Shown here in pieces: positions 1-8,115 of a stretch of DNA of 26,859 bases (position 1 is its first letter; the number at the start of each line of letters is the position of its first letter). The DNA comes from JAIOPA01 sp046076045. GTDB taxonomy: Bacteria > Eisenbacteria > RBG-16-71-46. The position numbers were made by a program, and so were the translations under genes. The stretch lies in contig JBJTRI010000017.1 of the NCBI GenBank assembly GCA_046076045.1, forward strand, positions 1 to 26,859, given 5' to 3'. The notes below the pieces were generated by a model. The model did no database searches. It saw nothing but the letters and a program-made list of their open reading frames with translations, and was not told where the DNA came from.

Positions 1-1
1 G

Positions 2-1249
2 GATGCCGCGTCCTTGCAGGGCGAGTGCGAAGGGGTCGAGGTGGCCGTGGGCGCGCCCGAGCACGGCGAAGTCGCGCGGTCGGCGTCCGGCGGCGAGGCC
101 CTCGGCGATGGTGGCCGCCACCCACTCGGCCTCGTCGCGCCCGGTCTGGAAGGTGTGGTGCTCGACCACGCCCGCTAGCGTCGAGCCGTCCTCGGCGGTG
201 CGCTGCGCCAGAAGACGCTTGTCCCAACCGCGTCGCGCCTCGAGGCGGTGCGGGTCGTTCACGCGCACGAGACGGTGCGCCCGGTCGAGGATCGTCTGCC
301 CCGAGCGGTGGTTGCGCACGAGCAGCACCTGACGGGCATCGGGGTAGGCCTCGAGGAACCCGAGCAGGTTCTCGATGCGTGCACCGCGGAAGCGGTAGAT
401 GCTCTGGTCGTCGTCGCCCACCACCGTGAGGTTGCGGCGCTCGCCGGCCAGCAGTCGCACGAATTCGAACTGCACGTGGTTGGTGTCCTGGAACTCGTCC
501 ACGAGGATCCAGCGGTACTGGTCGCGCACCGAGCGCAGCACGTGCGGACGCTCCCGCAGCAGGCGCAGCGCGAGCGCGATCTGCGAGCCGAAGTCCACGC
601 GCCCGGCGGTGTGCAGCAGCGCCTCGTAGTTCGCGAACACGCGCGCCTTCTCGAGTTCGGACTCGGCACGGTCGCGCCGCGCTGGGTCGTCGCCGGCCTC
701 GGCGTCGAGCCGCTCGGCGAACTCCGCGTAGCGCTCGGGCGAGACGTCCTCGTTGCGTGCCCGGTCGAAGAGCGACAGGAACGCGCGCAGGTGCGCGTCG
801 GGACGGCCGAGCGGTAGGTAGCGCTGCAGACCGAGGTCGAACAGGCGTTCGCGCAGGAACACGAGGATCTCGGCCTCGGTCTCGACCCGCAGGCGCGAGG
901 TGAGGCCCAACTCGACCGCGTGCGCGCGCACGAGGCGGTCGCAGAACGCGTTGAACGTCGAGATCGTGGCGCCCACCAAGCCGTAGGGCACCAACTGGTC
1001 GACGCGCGACTCCATCTCGGCCGCGGCCTTGTCGGTGAACGTGAGGGCGAGGATCTGCTCGGGGCGCGCGCGCTTGGTCGAGATGAGCCAGGCGATGCGC
1101 TGCGTCACCACCTGCGTCTTGCCCGTACCCGCACCGGCGACGATCAGCAGCGGCCCCTCGCCGTGGGTGGCGGCCGCGCGCTGTTCGGGGTGCAGTTGGT
1201 CGAGGCCGAGGAGTTCGGGGACTCCCGGGGCGGGGACGTCGGTGGGCAT
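2..1249 (-). CDS. UvrD/PcrA-like superfamily 1 DNA helicase, C-terminus cut off by the window edge
   Basis: ATP-driven 3'-5' DNA helicase of the UvrD/Rep/PcrA type, a cytoplasmic DNA repair or recombination enzyme. 416 codons are visible from the ATG at 1249, and the frame is still open at the left edge. Visible motifs in order: the Q motif HPEQRAA (about residue 20), Walker A GAGTGKT (K44), motif Ia LTFTDKAAAEM, the Walker B box DEFQDT (residues 251-256), motif III VVGDDDQSIYRFRGA and motif IV RNHRS. These are all in the usual order and spacing for helicase domains 1A/1B and the start of 2A. The C-terminal motifs V and VI, and any fused nuclease domain (as in AddA or RecB-like proteins), lie outside the window, so the exact subfamily is open. 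The gene is divergent from the solute-binding lipoprotein. A TAGCGT box ends 6 nt before the ATG and no Shine-Dalgarno is visible, so a leaderless mRNA is likely. Confidence 0.93.
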   Translation of the reverse strand, partial: MPTDVPAPGVPELLGLDQLHPEQRAAATHGEGPLLIVAGAGTGKTQVVTQRIAWLISTKRARPEQILALTFTDKAAAEMESRVDQLVPYGLVGATISTFNAFCDRLVRAHAVELGLTSRLRVETEAEILVFLRERLFDLGLQRYLPLGRPDAHLRAFLSLFDRARNEDVSPERYAEFAERLDAEAGDDPARRDRAESELEKARVFANYEALLHTAGRVDFGSQIALALRLLRERPHVLRSVRDQYRWILVDEFQDTNHVQFEFVRLLAGERRNLTVVGDDDQSIYRFRGARIENLLGFLEAYPDARQVLLVRNHRSGQTILDRAHRLVRVNDPHRLEARRGWDKRLLAQRTAEDGSTLAGVVEHHTFQTGRDEAEWVAATIAEGLAAGRRPRDFAVLGRAHGHLDPFALALQGRGI

Positions 1250-1255
1250 GCTCGC

Positions 1256-1261
1256 ACGCTA
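1256..1261 (-). promoter_or_regulatory. Putative -10 box for a leaderless helicase mRNA
   Basis: On the minus strand TAGCGT is followed by six bases and then the ATG of the helicase. The same hexamer is the -10 candidate at 15285-15290 and 23337-23342. No good -35 is visible 17-18 nt upstream. If the box is used, transcription would begin at or within a base or two of the start codon. Confidence 0.45.
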
Positions 1262-1310
1262 GCACGGGGGGCCGTGGGGCCGCCCGTGGCCGGGGCCATG
1301 GGCCTTCCTC

Positions 1311-1316
1311 TAATAT
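1311..1316 (+). promoter_or_regulatory. Putative -10 box TAATAT for the solute-binding lipoprotein
   Basis: TAATAT ends 7 nt before the ATG at 1324 and overlaps the alternative ATG at 1315. No Shine-Dalgarno precedes either ATG. The spacing suits a leaderless transcript starting at the ATG at 1324. The -35 region (about 1288-1293) does not resemble TTGACA. Confidence 0.4.
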
Positions 1317-1323
1317 GAATGGG

Positions 1324-2850
1324 ATGCGGAACCCAAGGATGGCACTCGCGCTCGGACTCGGGCTCGCCACGCTCCTCGCCTGCGCTCGCGAGCCGGATCG
1401 TCAGGGGCCTCGCGCGGCCCACTGGCTGGTCGGGCGCACCGCTCCGACGTTCGACCCCGACGGTCCGCCCGACGAGGTGCGCGCCGCGATCGAGCGGCAG
1501 CTCTCGGTGGGGCTGGTGGAGCGCGACTCAGCTGGTGTGCCGGGGCCCGGCCTGGCCGAGCGGCACGAGGTCTCGCCCGACGGTCTCGTCTGGACCTTCC
1601 ACCTGCGTCGAGGGGTGAGGTTCACCGACGGAACGCCGCTCACCGCGGACGCCGTGCGCGCGGCGCTGGTCGCCGGGCTGGCGCGCACCGATCACGCCAC
1701 GCGCGCGTGGGAACTCGCCGCGGTCGAGGGAGTGCAACCGGATACGCGCCGGATCCGGACCGTGGGCATCGAGTGTCCCGACGACCACACGGTGCTCGTG
1801 CGTCTGGCCTACCCGGCGCCTGATCTGCTCGAGCGTCTCGCGCGCCCGGGCGTGGGTGTTCCGTTCCGCACTCGGCGGGGTTCTTGGACCGAGGCGGTGG
1901 GCGTAGGGCCGTGGCGTGTCGCGCAGTGGCGCGAGGGGCACTCGCTCACGTTGGTGGCGGCCGACACGGTCGTGGACCGCATCGCCTCGTGCGACACGCT
2001 GCACATCCGCTTCGTGACCGGTGCCGCACGTGTGCTGGGAGTCGTGCGCGACGGGGTGGGCGACTTCGCGTGGCCGTTGCCCGCGGGGGTCGTGGACCAG
2101 CGACTGCCCGACGACTGGCGACTCGAGTCGCGGCCGGCACGTCCGTGGCGACGACTGCTGCTCGTGTTGCGGGGCGATCTCGCGCCGACCTCGTCGCTCG
2201 CCGTGCGAGCCTCGTTCGTCGAGGGGATCGATCGCGAGGCGCTCGGGGATGCGCTCGGTGTGCGCGGCGCGATCGACACTCGGTGGTTGCCGGATGCGAC
2301 GCAGGACGTGCCGTGGCCGTTGCCGCCGATCGCCGTGGAGTCGCAAGGGACGGGGCGGCGACCGTCGCGCGAGCCGTCACGACCGGTCTCGCACCACATC
2401 GTGCTCGCCTACGATCCGGACGGGACCACCTCGGACCTCGCGCGCGACCTTCAGGGTATGTGGGCTCGAGCCGGCCACTACGCCGACCTGCGTGCGCAGG
2501 CCGGGGTGAAGGGGGTGGAGGCGGCGCTCGCTCGGGGTGGCGCTCAGGCGCGGCTCGTCGAGGTGCAGGACCTCGTCCCGGAAGGGCCGGGGGTGGTCGA
2601 ACCCTGGGCGGGTGAGGAAGGTGCCGCGGTGGGGAGCTTCCGGTCCGGACTGCGCGTTGGGCTGACAGAGCCGTGGGAACCCGACTCCTGCGAACGGGTC
2701 CTCGTTCGCGAGCGGGTGGTACTGCCGGTGGCCCGATTGCCGTGGCTCTGGGCAGGCCGGAACGGGGCGCCGAGGCCGACCGTGCATCCTGCACGCGGAC
2801 CGGAGTGGTGGGTGGTCGGTACGGTGGCGGAGCGGCCCGGAACCCGTTGA
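1324..2850 (+). CDS. Family 5 extracellular solute-binding lipoprotein (oligopeptide/nickel type), ABC transporter component
   Basis: Predicted periplasmic binding lipoprotein of the SBP_bac_5 (DppA/OppA) family, about 508 residues and close to the family norm. The N-terminus is a lipoprotein signal with a hydrophobic stretch and the lipobox LLAC (acylated Cys20 from this start). The family signature region follows: the WTFHLRRGVRFTDGTPLTADAV block near residue 90, then a VGPWRV block near residue 195 that corresponds to the GTGPY/F segment. No permease or ATPase lies next to it, so it is an orphan component and its ligand is unknown. The start at 1324 was chosen because a TAATAT -10 candidate overlaps the ATG at 1315; a start at 1315 would add three residues. 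The C-terminal third is less conserved than the N-terminal half, and a degenerate or specialised lobe is possible. The stop codon TGA (2848-2850) lies inside the -35 element of the next promoter. Confidence 0.85.
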   Translation: MRNPRMALALGLGLATLLACAREPDRQGPRAAHWLVGRTAPTFDPDGPPDEVRAAIERQLSVGLVERDSAGVPGPGLAERHEVSPDGLVWTFHLRRGVRFTDGTPLTADAVRAALVAGLARTDHATRAWELAAVEGVQPDTRRIRTVGIECPDDHTVLVRLAYPAPDLLERLARPGVGVPFRTRRGSWTEAVGVGPWRVAQWREGHSLTLVAADTVVDRIASCDTLHIRFVTGAARVLGVVRDGVGDFAWPLPAGVVDQRLPDDWRLESRPARPWRRLLLVLRGDLAPTSSLAVRASFVEGIDREALGDALGVRGAIDTRWLPDATQDVPWPLPPIAVESQGTGRRPSREPSRPVSHHIVLAYDPDGTTSDLARDLQGMWARAGHYADLRAQAGVKGVEAALARGGAQARLVEVQDLVPEGPGVVEPWAGEEGAAVGSFRSGLRVGLTEPWEPDSCERVLVRERVVLPVARLPWLWAGRNGAPRPTVHPARGPEWWVVGTVAERPGTR

Positions 2851-2876
2851 CCCCCGCGACGAGAGCCCCCTAAGCT
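2847..2876 (+). promoter_or_regulatory. Promoter TTGACC-N18-TAAGCT for the C25 peptidase gene
   Basis: The -35 candidate TTGACC is at 2847-2852 and the -10 candidate TAAGCT at 2871-2876, with 18 bp between them. The predicted start near 2883 gives a leader of about 135 nt before the ATG at 3018. The -35 overlaps the TGA stop of the upstream lipoprotein gene. I see no clear stable structure in the leader. Confidence 0.55.
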
Positions 2877-3017
2877 CACGGGGTGTAGGCGAGTCCCGCG
2901 GCCACGCCGTCCCCCGGCGACCGGGTCCTCGCATCGCATGCCGCTCGCACGTCCCGCGAGTCCTCTTCCTCCGCACCCCACACCTCGCGTCGTTCCGTGA
3001 CCACGGGAGCTCCCGAC

Positions 3018-6000
3018 ATGCGTCCTGTCCTTTCGTTGCCCCTGATCGCACTCGCGCTCGTGCTCGGCGTCGTGCCCGCCTCGGCGCTCACGATCGAACG
3101 CGTCGTGACGTTCGACCCCGCGCGACTCCAGGTCACCACCGATCGCGGCCTCACGCGCGTCTCGGCCGACGGTGGCATGCACGAGTTCGGGGCCGGTCGT
3201 CCCGACCTGCCGTGGGTGTCGGAGCGCGTGGACCTGCCTGCCGGGATGCGCATCGAGAGCGTCGAGGTCGTGGGGCTCGAGACCGCACCACTGCGTGATG
3301 CCGTGCGCATCGCCGCGGCGCCCGTCCTGCGTCCGGGTGCCGGTCCCGAGGAGCGTACCGAGGCGGACGCCGCCGTCTACTCCGTCGAGGGCTTCCTGCC
3401 CGCCGAGCCCGCCGCGGTCGGCACGCAGGGTGGCCTGCGCGGTCGCAACGTGGCGTACCTGCGTCTGGCGCCGACGCGCTGGGAGCCCGCGACGGGCCGC
3501 CTCGAGCGCGTGCAGCGCATGACGCTCCGGCTCACGCTCGCCGAGGGCGGTTCGCCGCAGGTCGAGCGCGAGCGCATCGTGCGCGAGTGGGAGGACGACC
3601 TCCCGACCGGCATCCCGAGCCGTGCCCTCGTGTCGTTCGGGGCGGAGCGTTCGGTCGCCGCGGGCGGCAAGCCCGTGGCCGAGCCGTTCAAGCCCCTGCA
3701 GGTGCCGTCGGTGCTCGGCAGCCCCGTGCAGTACCTCATCATCACCAACGACGCGCTCGCGTCCACGTTCCAGCAGCTCGCCGACTGGAAGACCCAGACC
3801 GGCGTGCCCGCCGTGGTGCGCACGACCTCGTTCATCCGCCAGCAGTACCCATATGGCGCGGACGACGCCGAGCGCATCCGCCTGTTCATCCGCGATGCCT
3901 ACGCCCGCTGGGGTGTGAAGTGGGTGCTGCTCGGTGGCGACACCGACGTCATCCCCGAGCGGCTGGCGTTCAACCTGTCGTTCTACCAGACCGAGCACAT
4001 CGCGGCCGATGTCTACTACTCGTGCCTCGACGGCAATTGGAACGGGAACGGCAACAGCGAGTTCGGTGAGGGCTACCAGGACGAGTACATGCTGGGTGAC
4101 GCCGCCGACCTGCTGCCCGAGGTGTACGTGGGTCGCGCCACGGTGAGCACCGTGCTCGAGGCGCAGACCTTCGTGAACAAGACGTTCCGCTACATCCGCA
4201 ACCCGATCGCCGGCTACATGAACAAGTGGTTGCTGTTCGCCGAGGTGCTGTTCCCGCAGCCGTACAACGGCGGACCGGTGGACCTCGACGGCGCGGTGCT
4301 GGCCGAGGACGTGCTGCCGCTCGCCGACCTCAACCCCTCGATCGCGGTGACGCGTCTGTACGAGAACCACACCGAGCCGGCCTATCGTCCGGGCGCCCTG
4401 CCCGAGAGCCGCGCGGCCGTCATCGCGCAGCTCAACCAGGGTTACGGCCTCGCGTTGCACATCGGCCACGGCTACCGCAACTCCATGTCGCTCGGCGACG
4501 AGAGCATGGTGAACGCCGACGCCTCGGCGCTCTCGAACGGCGACAAGCTGTTCAACCTGTACGCCATCAACTGCACCTCGAGTGCCATCGACTTCCCGTG
4601 CATCGCCGAGGCGTTCATGAAGAACGCCGGGGGCGGTGCGGTCACGGTGATCGGCTCGACGCGCTTCGACTTCCCGACGGCCGGCCGCGCCTACCAGCAG
4701 GAGTACTTCCGGTTGTTCTTCAACGACAGCGTCTCGGCGGTCGGTGAGTTGCAGGCCCGCCAGAAGCTGCCGTTCGTGGCCTACTCGTTCTACGACGGCG
4801 TGAACCGCTGGACGCAGCTCACGCTCCTCATGCTCGGCGATCCCGAGTTGCGCATGTACAACGGCGAGTTCCGCACGCTGGCCGTCTCGGGTCCGTCGTC
4901 GTTCGCGCTCGGGGACTCGCTCCTGACCGTGAACGTGCAGACCGGCGGGTTGCCGCTGCACGGCGCGCGAGTGACCGCCTACAAGGCGGGCGAGGAGTAC
5001 CGCAGCGCGCTCACCGACGCGGCGGGCAACGTCACGCTGCCGTTCCGCCCCGACTCCACGGGCAGCTTCACGCTCACCGCGACCGCCTACAACTCGCGCC
5101 CGTTCCAGGTCGTGGTCCCGGTCACCGCGGCCGCGGTCGCCGTGGTCGGCGATGCCGCGGTCAGCGTGGACGACGACGCGACCGGCGGCACGACGGGCAA
5201 CGGTGACGGCTTCGCCGATGCGGGCGAGACCGTGGACCTGCGCGTCGCGCTCCGCAACCGCGGCGGTGCGGGCACCTCGGGTGCGGTCTCGGCCACGCTC
5301 ACGACCTCCGACCCCTCGGTCACCATCCTCAACGCGAACGGTGTCTACGGTGCGATCGCGGCGGGTGCGACCGGCAACCCGGTGACGGCGTTCCGCCTCG
5401 CGGTGCCGGCGAACGTCCAGGACCAGCGCGAGGTGCCGTTCACGCTCGTGATGTGGGACGGCGCGCGCGGCTGGCGCGAGGAGTTCCAGCTCACGCTGCG
5501 CGCCCCCGAGCTCGACCACATCGCGCACACCATCACGGAGTCCGTCGGCAACGGGGACGGTCGTCCCACGCCGGGCGAGACCGTGACCCTGACCCCGATC
5601 GTCCGCAACATCGGTAGCGGTGTGGCGCGTGGCGTGAACGCCAAGCTCGTGTGCACGAACGGGCTCGCGACCGTCACCGACAGTCTGGCGACGCTCGGCG
5701 ACCTCGCCCCGAGCGTGAACGGTTCCGGGGATGGCTTCACGTTCACGGTCAACGGCGCGGGCGCCCGCTTCCGCATCGAGATCGCGGACGCGCTCCTGCC
5801 GCGCCACGTGCACGGGCTCGACCTCACGTTCCCGAACGCCCCGACCGGCTTGTCCGCGTTGGGCGAGGCGGACGCCGTCAAGCTCACGTGGGTGCCGACC
5901 GTGAACCTGTCCGGTGGCACCGCGACGATCAGCCAGCCGACGGTCGTGTTCTCGTCGGCCTCGGCCGCCACGAAGAACCTGCTCAACACCATCAACCCCG

Positions 6001-7988
6001 GCGACGTCGTCGTGGATGGCGGCGGCTACTTCCTGCCGGCCCGCGTCGTGTCCTACAACGCCGCGACGTTCACGCTCACGCTCGACCAGACCTCGTTCGA
6101 CACGAGCCCGGCCGGCAGCGTCACGCTGGGGATCGAGCCGCCGGACGTGATGGGCTACAACATCTACCGCGCCACGTTGCCGGCCGGGCCGTTCACCAAG
6201 ACGAACCCGATCCCGACCGACCGCACCTCGTACTACCACGACGAGCAGCTCGCGCCGCTGACGCGCTTCTACTACCGCGTCGCGACCGTGGACTCGTCGG
6301 GTAACGAGTCGAACGTCTCGGCGACGGTGAGCGTCAGCACCAACCCGCCCGCGCACGCGATCTTCCCGATCCCGACCGGTGGCACGACGCCGTCCTCGGT
6401 GGCGCTCGAGTTCCCGTACTCGAGCACCAACGGCACCATCGCGGCCGGCTCGGAGGTGCTCTACGTGCTCAACGCCGACGGTTCCGCTCCGGTGGACGCC
6501 GACGGCCAGGGCGCGACGCTCGGGGACTTCACCGAGCGCGGTCAGTACTACGCCGCGGGGCCCTCGATGGCCGTGCTGGCGCCGGGCGAGACCATGTCGT
6601 TCATCGCGCCGTGCTGGGACTCGGCCGGTGTCTACGTGTTCGACCGCAACGGTCAGGTGCGTCCGGGCTTCCCGCTCCGCACCCCCGACGCCATCTGGTC
6701 GTCGGCCGTCGTCACCGACCTGAACGCCGACGGGCAGATGGAGATCGCGTTCGCCTCGAACGGCAACCGCTTCTACGTCATGCGCGCCAACGGCAACGAG
6801 TGGATGGACGGCGACGCGAACCCGTCCACCAAGGGCGTGTTCAAGGTCCTCGGTCAGCCGGTCAACTTCGGGTCGCCGGCGGCCGCCGACGTGGACGGCG
6901 ACGGCCTGCCCGAGATCGTCTACGGCAGCTTCGACGGCAAGCTCTACGCCTGGAACGGCGACGGCAGCAACGTGCCCGGCTTCCCGTTCACGGCGAACGG
7001 CCCGATCTGGGCGTCGGCCGCCATCGGGTTCCTCGACGGTCCCGGCGACACCTCGCCCGAGATCGTGTTCGCGACCGCCACGGACTCGCTCTACGTGCTC
7101 GGCACCGACGGCCGCCGCCGTGCCGGCTGGCCCAAGTGGATCCGTGCGGGCGGCGTGAGCAAGTCGCCCTCGCCGGCGCTCGCCGACATGAACAACGACG
7201 GTTTCACGGACATCATCTACCAGAGCACCAACGGTGGCGTGTACGTGTTCAACCGCGACGGCAACCTCATCGCGCCGTGGAGCAACGTGCGCTACAGCAC
7301 CTTCAACTCGGGCGCCTCGGAGTCGAGCCCGGTGGTCGCCGACATCAACGGTGACGGCTTCAACGACATCGTGTGCGGCGGCGAGGACGGCCAGCTCATG
7401 GCGCTCTCGGGCGCCAACGCCTCGGTGCTGCCGGGCTTCCCGATCAAGCTCTCGGGCGAGATCCGCGGCGCGCCCGCGCTCGGGGACATCGACGCCGACG
7501 GCAAGACCGAGATCGTGGTCGCGGGTTGGGACAAGAACGTCTACGTCTGGGACTACGACTTCCCGTACTCGCCGGGTCGCACCCCGCCGTGGCCGCAGTT
7601 CATGCACGACGCGCGGCGGACCGGCTTCGCGAACGCCCCGCTGTTCGTGGGCGTGGACGACGGGCAGGGTCCGGCGCCGGGCGGGCGCGTGGCGCAGCTC
7701 GAGTTCGCCGCCCCGCAGCCCAATCCGGTGACGCACGGTTCGAACCGCACGCGGTTGTGGTTCGGCGTGCCCTCCGCGCTGGCCGGGGCGCGCTACGAGT
7801 TGGGCGTCTACGACCTCTCGGGTCGTCTCGTGAAGCGCGTGGACTCGGGCTCGGCGCCGCTCGGCCGGTTCTCGCTCGAGTGGGACCTGCGCGACGCCAA
7901 GGGCCGCACGGTGGACGGAGGCGTGTACTTCGCGCGCTTCACCGTGGGCGACCGCAGCATGACTCGGAAGCTCGTCGTCCTGCAGTGA
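3018..7988 (+). CDS. Secreted multidomain C25 (gingipain-type) cysteine peptidase with FG-GAP repeats and a C-terminal sorting domain
   Basis: Exported cysteine peptidase of 1656 residues. A Sec signal peptide (residues 1 to about 24, ending near ASA) is followed by a propeptide-like region. The peptidase C25 domain spans about residues 237-611. It contains HIGHGY with the likely catalytic His484 and INCTSS with the likely nucleophile Cys519, and ends with the LGDPELR block. Two CARDB/Ig-like segments with NGDG...AGETV motifs follow, then a fibronectin-III-like region (about 945-1110). Next come five FG-GAP/VCBS-type repeats (about 1198-1515), each with a calcium-binding-like DxNxDG motif. 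The last 95 residues form a FlgD/Por-type sorting domain (VYDLSGRLVKRV ... GGVYFARF ... RKLVVLQ). The ATG at 3018 was chosen over the in-frame GTG at 2997 because it sits directly on the signal peptide with GGGAG about 8 nt upstream. It likely degrades extracellular protein or processes surface proteins; the substrate is unknown. Confidence 0.9.
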   Translation: MRPVLSLPLIALALVLGVVPASALTIERVVTFDPARLQVTTDRGLTRVSADGGMHEFGAGRPDLPWVSERVDLPAGMRIESVEVVGLETAPLRDAVRIAAAPVLRPGAGPEERTEADAAVYSVEGFLPAEPAAVGTQGGLRGRNVAYLRLAPTRWEPATGRLERVQRMTLRLTLAEGGSPQVERERIVREWEDDLPTGIPSRALVSFGAERSVAAGGKPVAEPFKPLQVPSVLGSPVQYLIITNDALASTFQQLADWKTQTGVPAVVRTTSFIRQQYPYGADDAERIRLFIRDAYARWGVKWVLLGGDTDVIPERLAFNLSFYQTEHIAADVYYSCLDGNWNGNGNSEFGEGYQDEYMLGDAADLLPEVYVGRATVSTVLEAQTFVNKTFRYIRNPIAGYMNKWLLFAEVLFPQPYNGGPVDLDGAVLAEDVLPLADLNPSIAVTRLYENHTEPAYRPGALPESRAAVIAQLNQGYGLALHIGHGYRNSMSLGDESMVNADASALSNGDKLFNLYAINCTSSAIDFPCIAEAFMKNAGGGAVTVIGSTRFDFPTAGRAYQQEYFRLFFNDSVSAVGELQARQKLPFVAYSFYDGVNRWTQLTLLMLGDPELRMYNGEFRTLAVSGPSSFALGDSLLTVNVQTGGLPLHGARVTAYKAGEEYRSALTDAAGNVTLPFRPDSTGSFTLTATAYNSRPFQVVVPVTAAAVAVVGDAAVSVDDDATGGTTGNGDGFADAGETVDLRVALRNRGGAGTSGAVSATLTTSDPSVTILNANGVYGAIAAGATGNPVTAFRLAVPANVQDQREVPFTLVMWDGARGWREEFQLTLRAPELDHIAHTITESVGNGDGRPTPGETVTLTPIVRNIGSGVARGVNAKLVCTNGLATVTDSLATLGDLAPSVNGSGDGFTFTVNGAGARFRIEIADALLPRHVHGLDLTFPNAPTGLSALGEADAVKLTWVPTVNLSGGTATISQPTVVFSSASAATKNLLNTINPGDVVVDGGGYFLPARVVSYNAATFTLTLDQTSFDTSPAGSVTLGIEPPDVMGYNIYRATLPAGPFTKTNPIPTDRTSYYHDEQLAPLTRFYYRVATVDSSGNESNVSATVSVSTNPPAHAIFPIPTGGTTPSSVALEFPYSSTNGTIAAGSEVLYVLNADGSAPVDADGQGATLGDFTERGQYYAAGPSMAVLAPGETMSFIAPCWDSAGVYVFDRNGQVRPGFPLRTPDAIWSSAVVTDLNADGQMEIAFASNGNRFYVMRANGNEWMDGDANPSTKGVFKVLGQPVNFGSPAAADVDGDGLPEIVYGSFDGKLYAWNGDGSNVPGFPFTANGPIWASAAIGFLDGPGDTSPEIVFATATDSLYVLGTDGRRRAGWPKWIRAGGVSKSPSPALADMNNDGFTDIIYQSTNGGVYVFNRDGNLIAPWSNVRYSTFNSGASESSPVVADINGDGFNDIVCGGEDGQLMALSGANASVLPGFPIKLSGEIRGAPALGDIDADGKTEIVVAGWDKNVYVWDYDFPYSPGRTPPWPQFMHDARRTGFANAPLFVGVDDGQGPAPGGRVAQLEFAAPQPNPVTHGSNRTRLWFGVPSALAGARYELGVYDLSGRLVKRVDSGSAPLGRFSLEWDLRDAKGRTVDGGVYFARFTVGDRSMTRKLVVLQ

Positions 7989-8006
7989 CCGCACCGCGGT
8001 GATCGG

Positions 8007-8038
8007 GACGGGCGGGTCCCTCGCGGGGCCCGCCCGTC
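8007..8038 (+). terminator. GC-rich terminator-like hairpin after the C25 peptidase gene
   Basis: Arms at 8007-8020 and 8025-8038 pair over 14 bp (one G-T) around a TCGC loop. No U tract follows. It lies 18 nt after the stop and just before the gltX promoter, so it may terminate the C25 transcript. Confidence 0.5.
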
Positions 8039-8042
8039 GCGC

Positions 8043-8071
8043 TTGACCCTCGCGCGCGGCCCGGTTAGGTC
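8043..8071 (+). promoter_or_regulatory. Promoter TTGACC-N17-TAGGTC for gltX
   Basis: TTGACC (8043-8048) and TAGGTC (8066-8071) are 17 bp apart. The predicted start near 8078 gives a leader of about 37 nt before the gltX ATG. The -10 match is imperfect; TTAGGT one base earlier would give a 16 bp spacer. Confidence 0.5.
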
Positions 8072-8115
8072 TCGGGGGTCCCGTCGCCGCGTCCCCGACC
8101 CCCCGGAGCCCCGAG

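Noticed and set aside
7690..7988. A PEP-CTERM sorting signal on the exported proteins, linking them to PrsK/PrsR
   Set aside because: The C25 and M6 tails end in FlgD/Por-type beta domains and lack the PEP motif, the hydrophobic helix and the basic end needed for exosortase.
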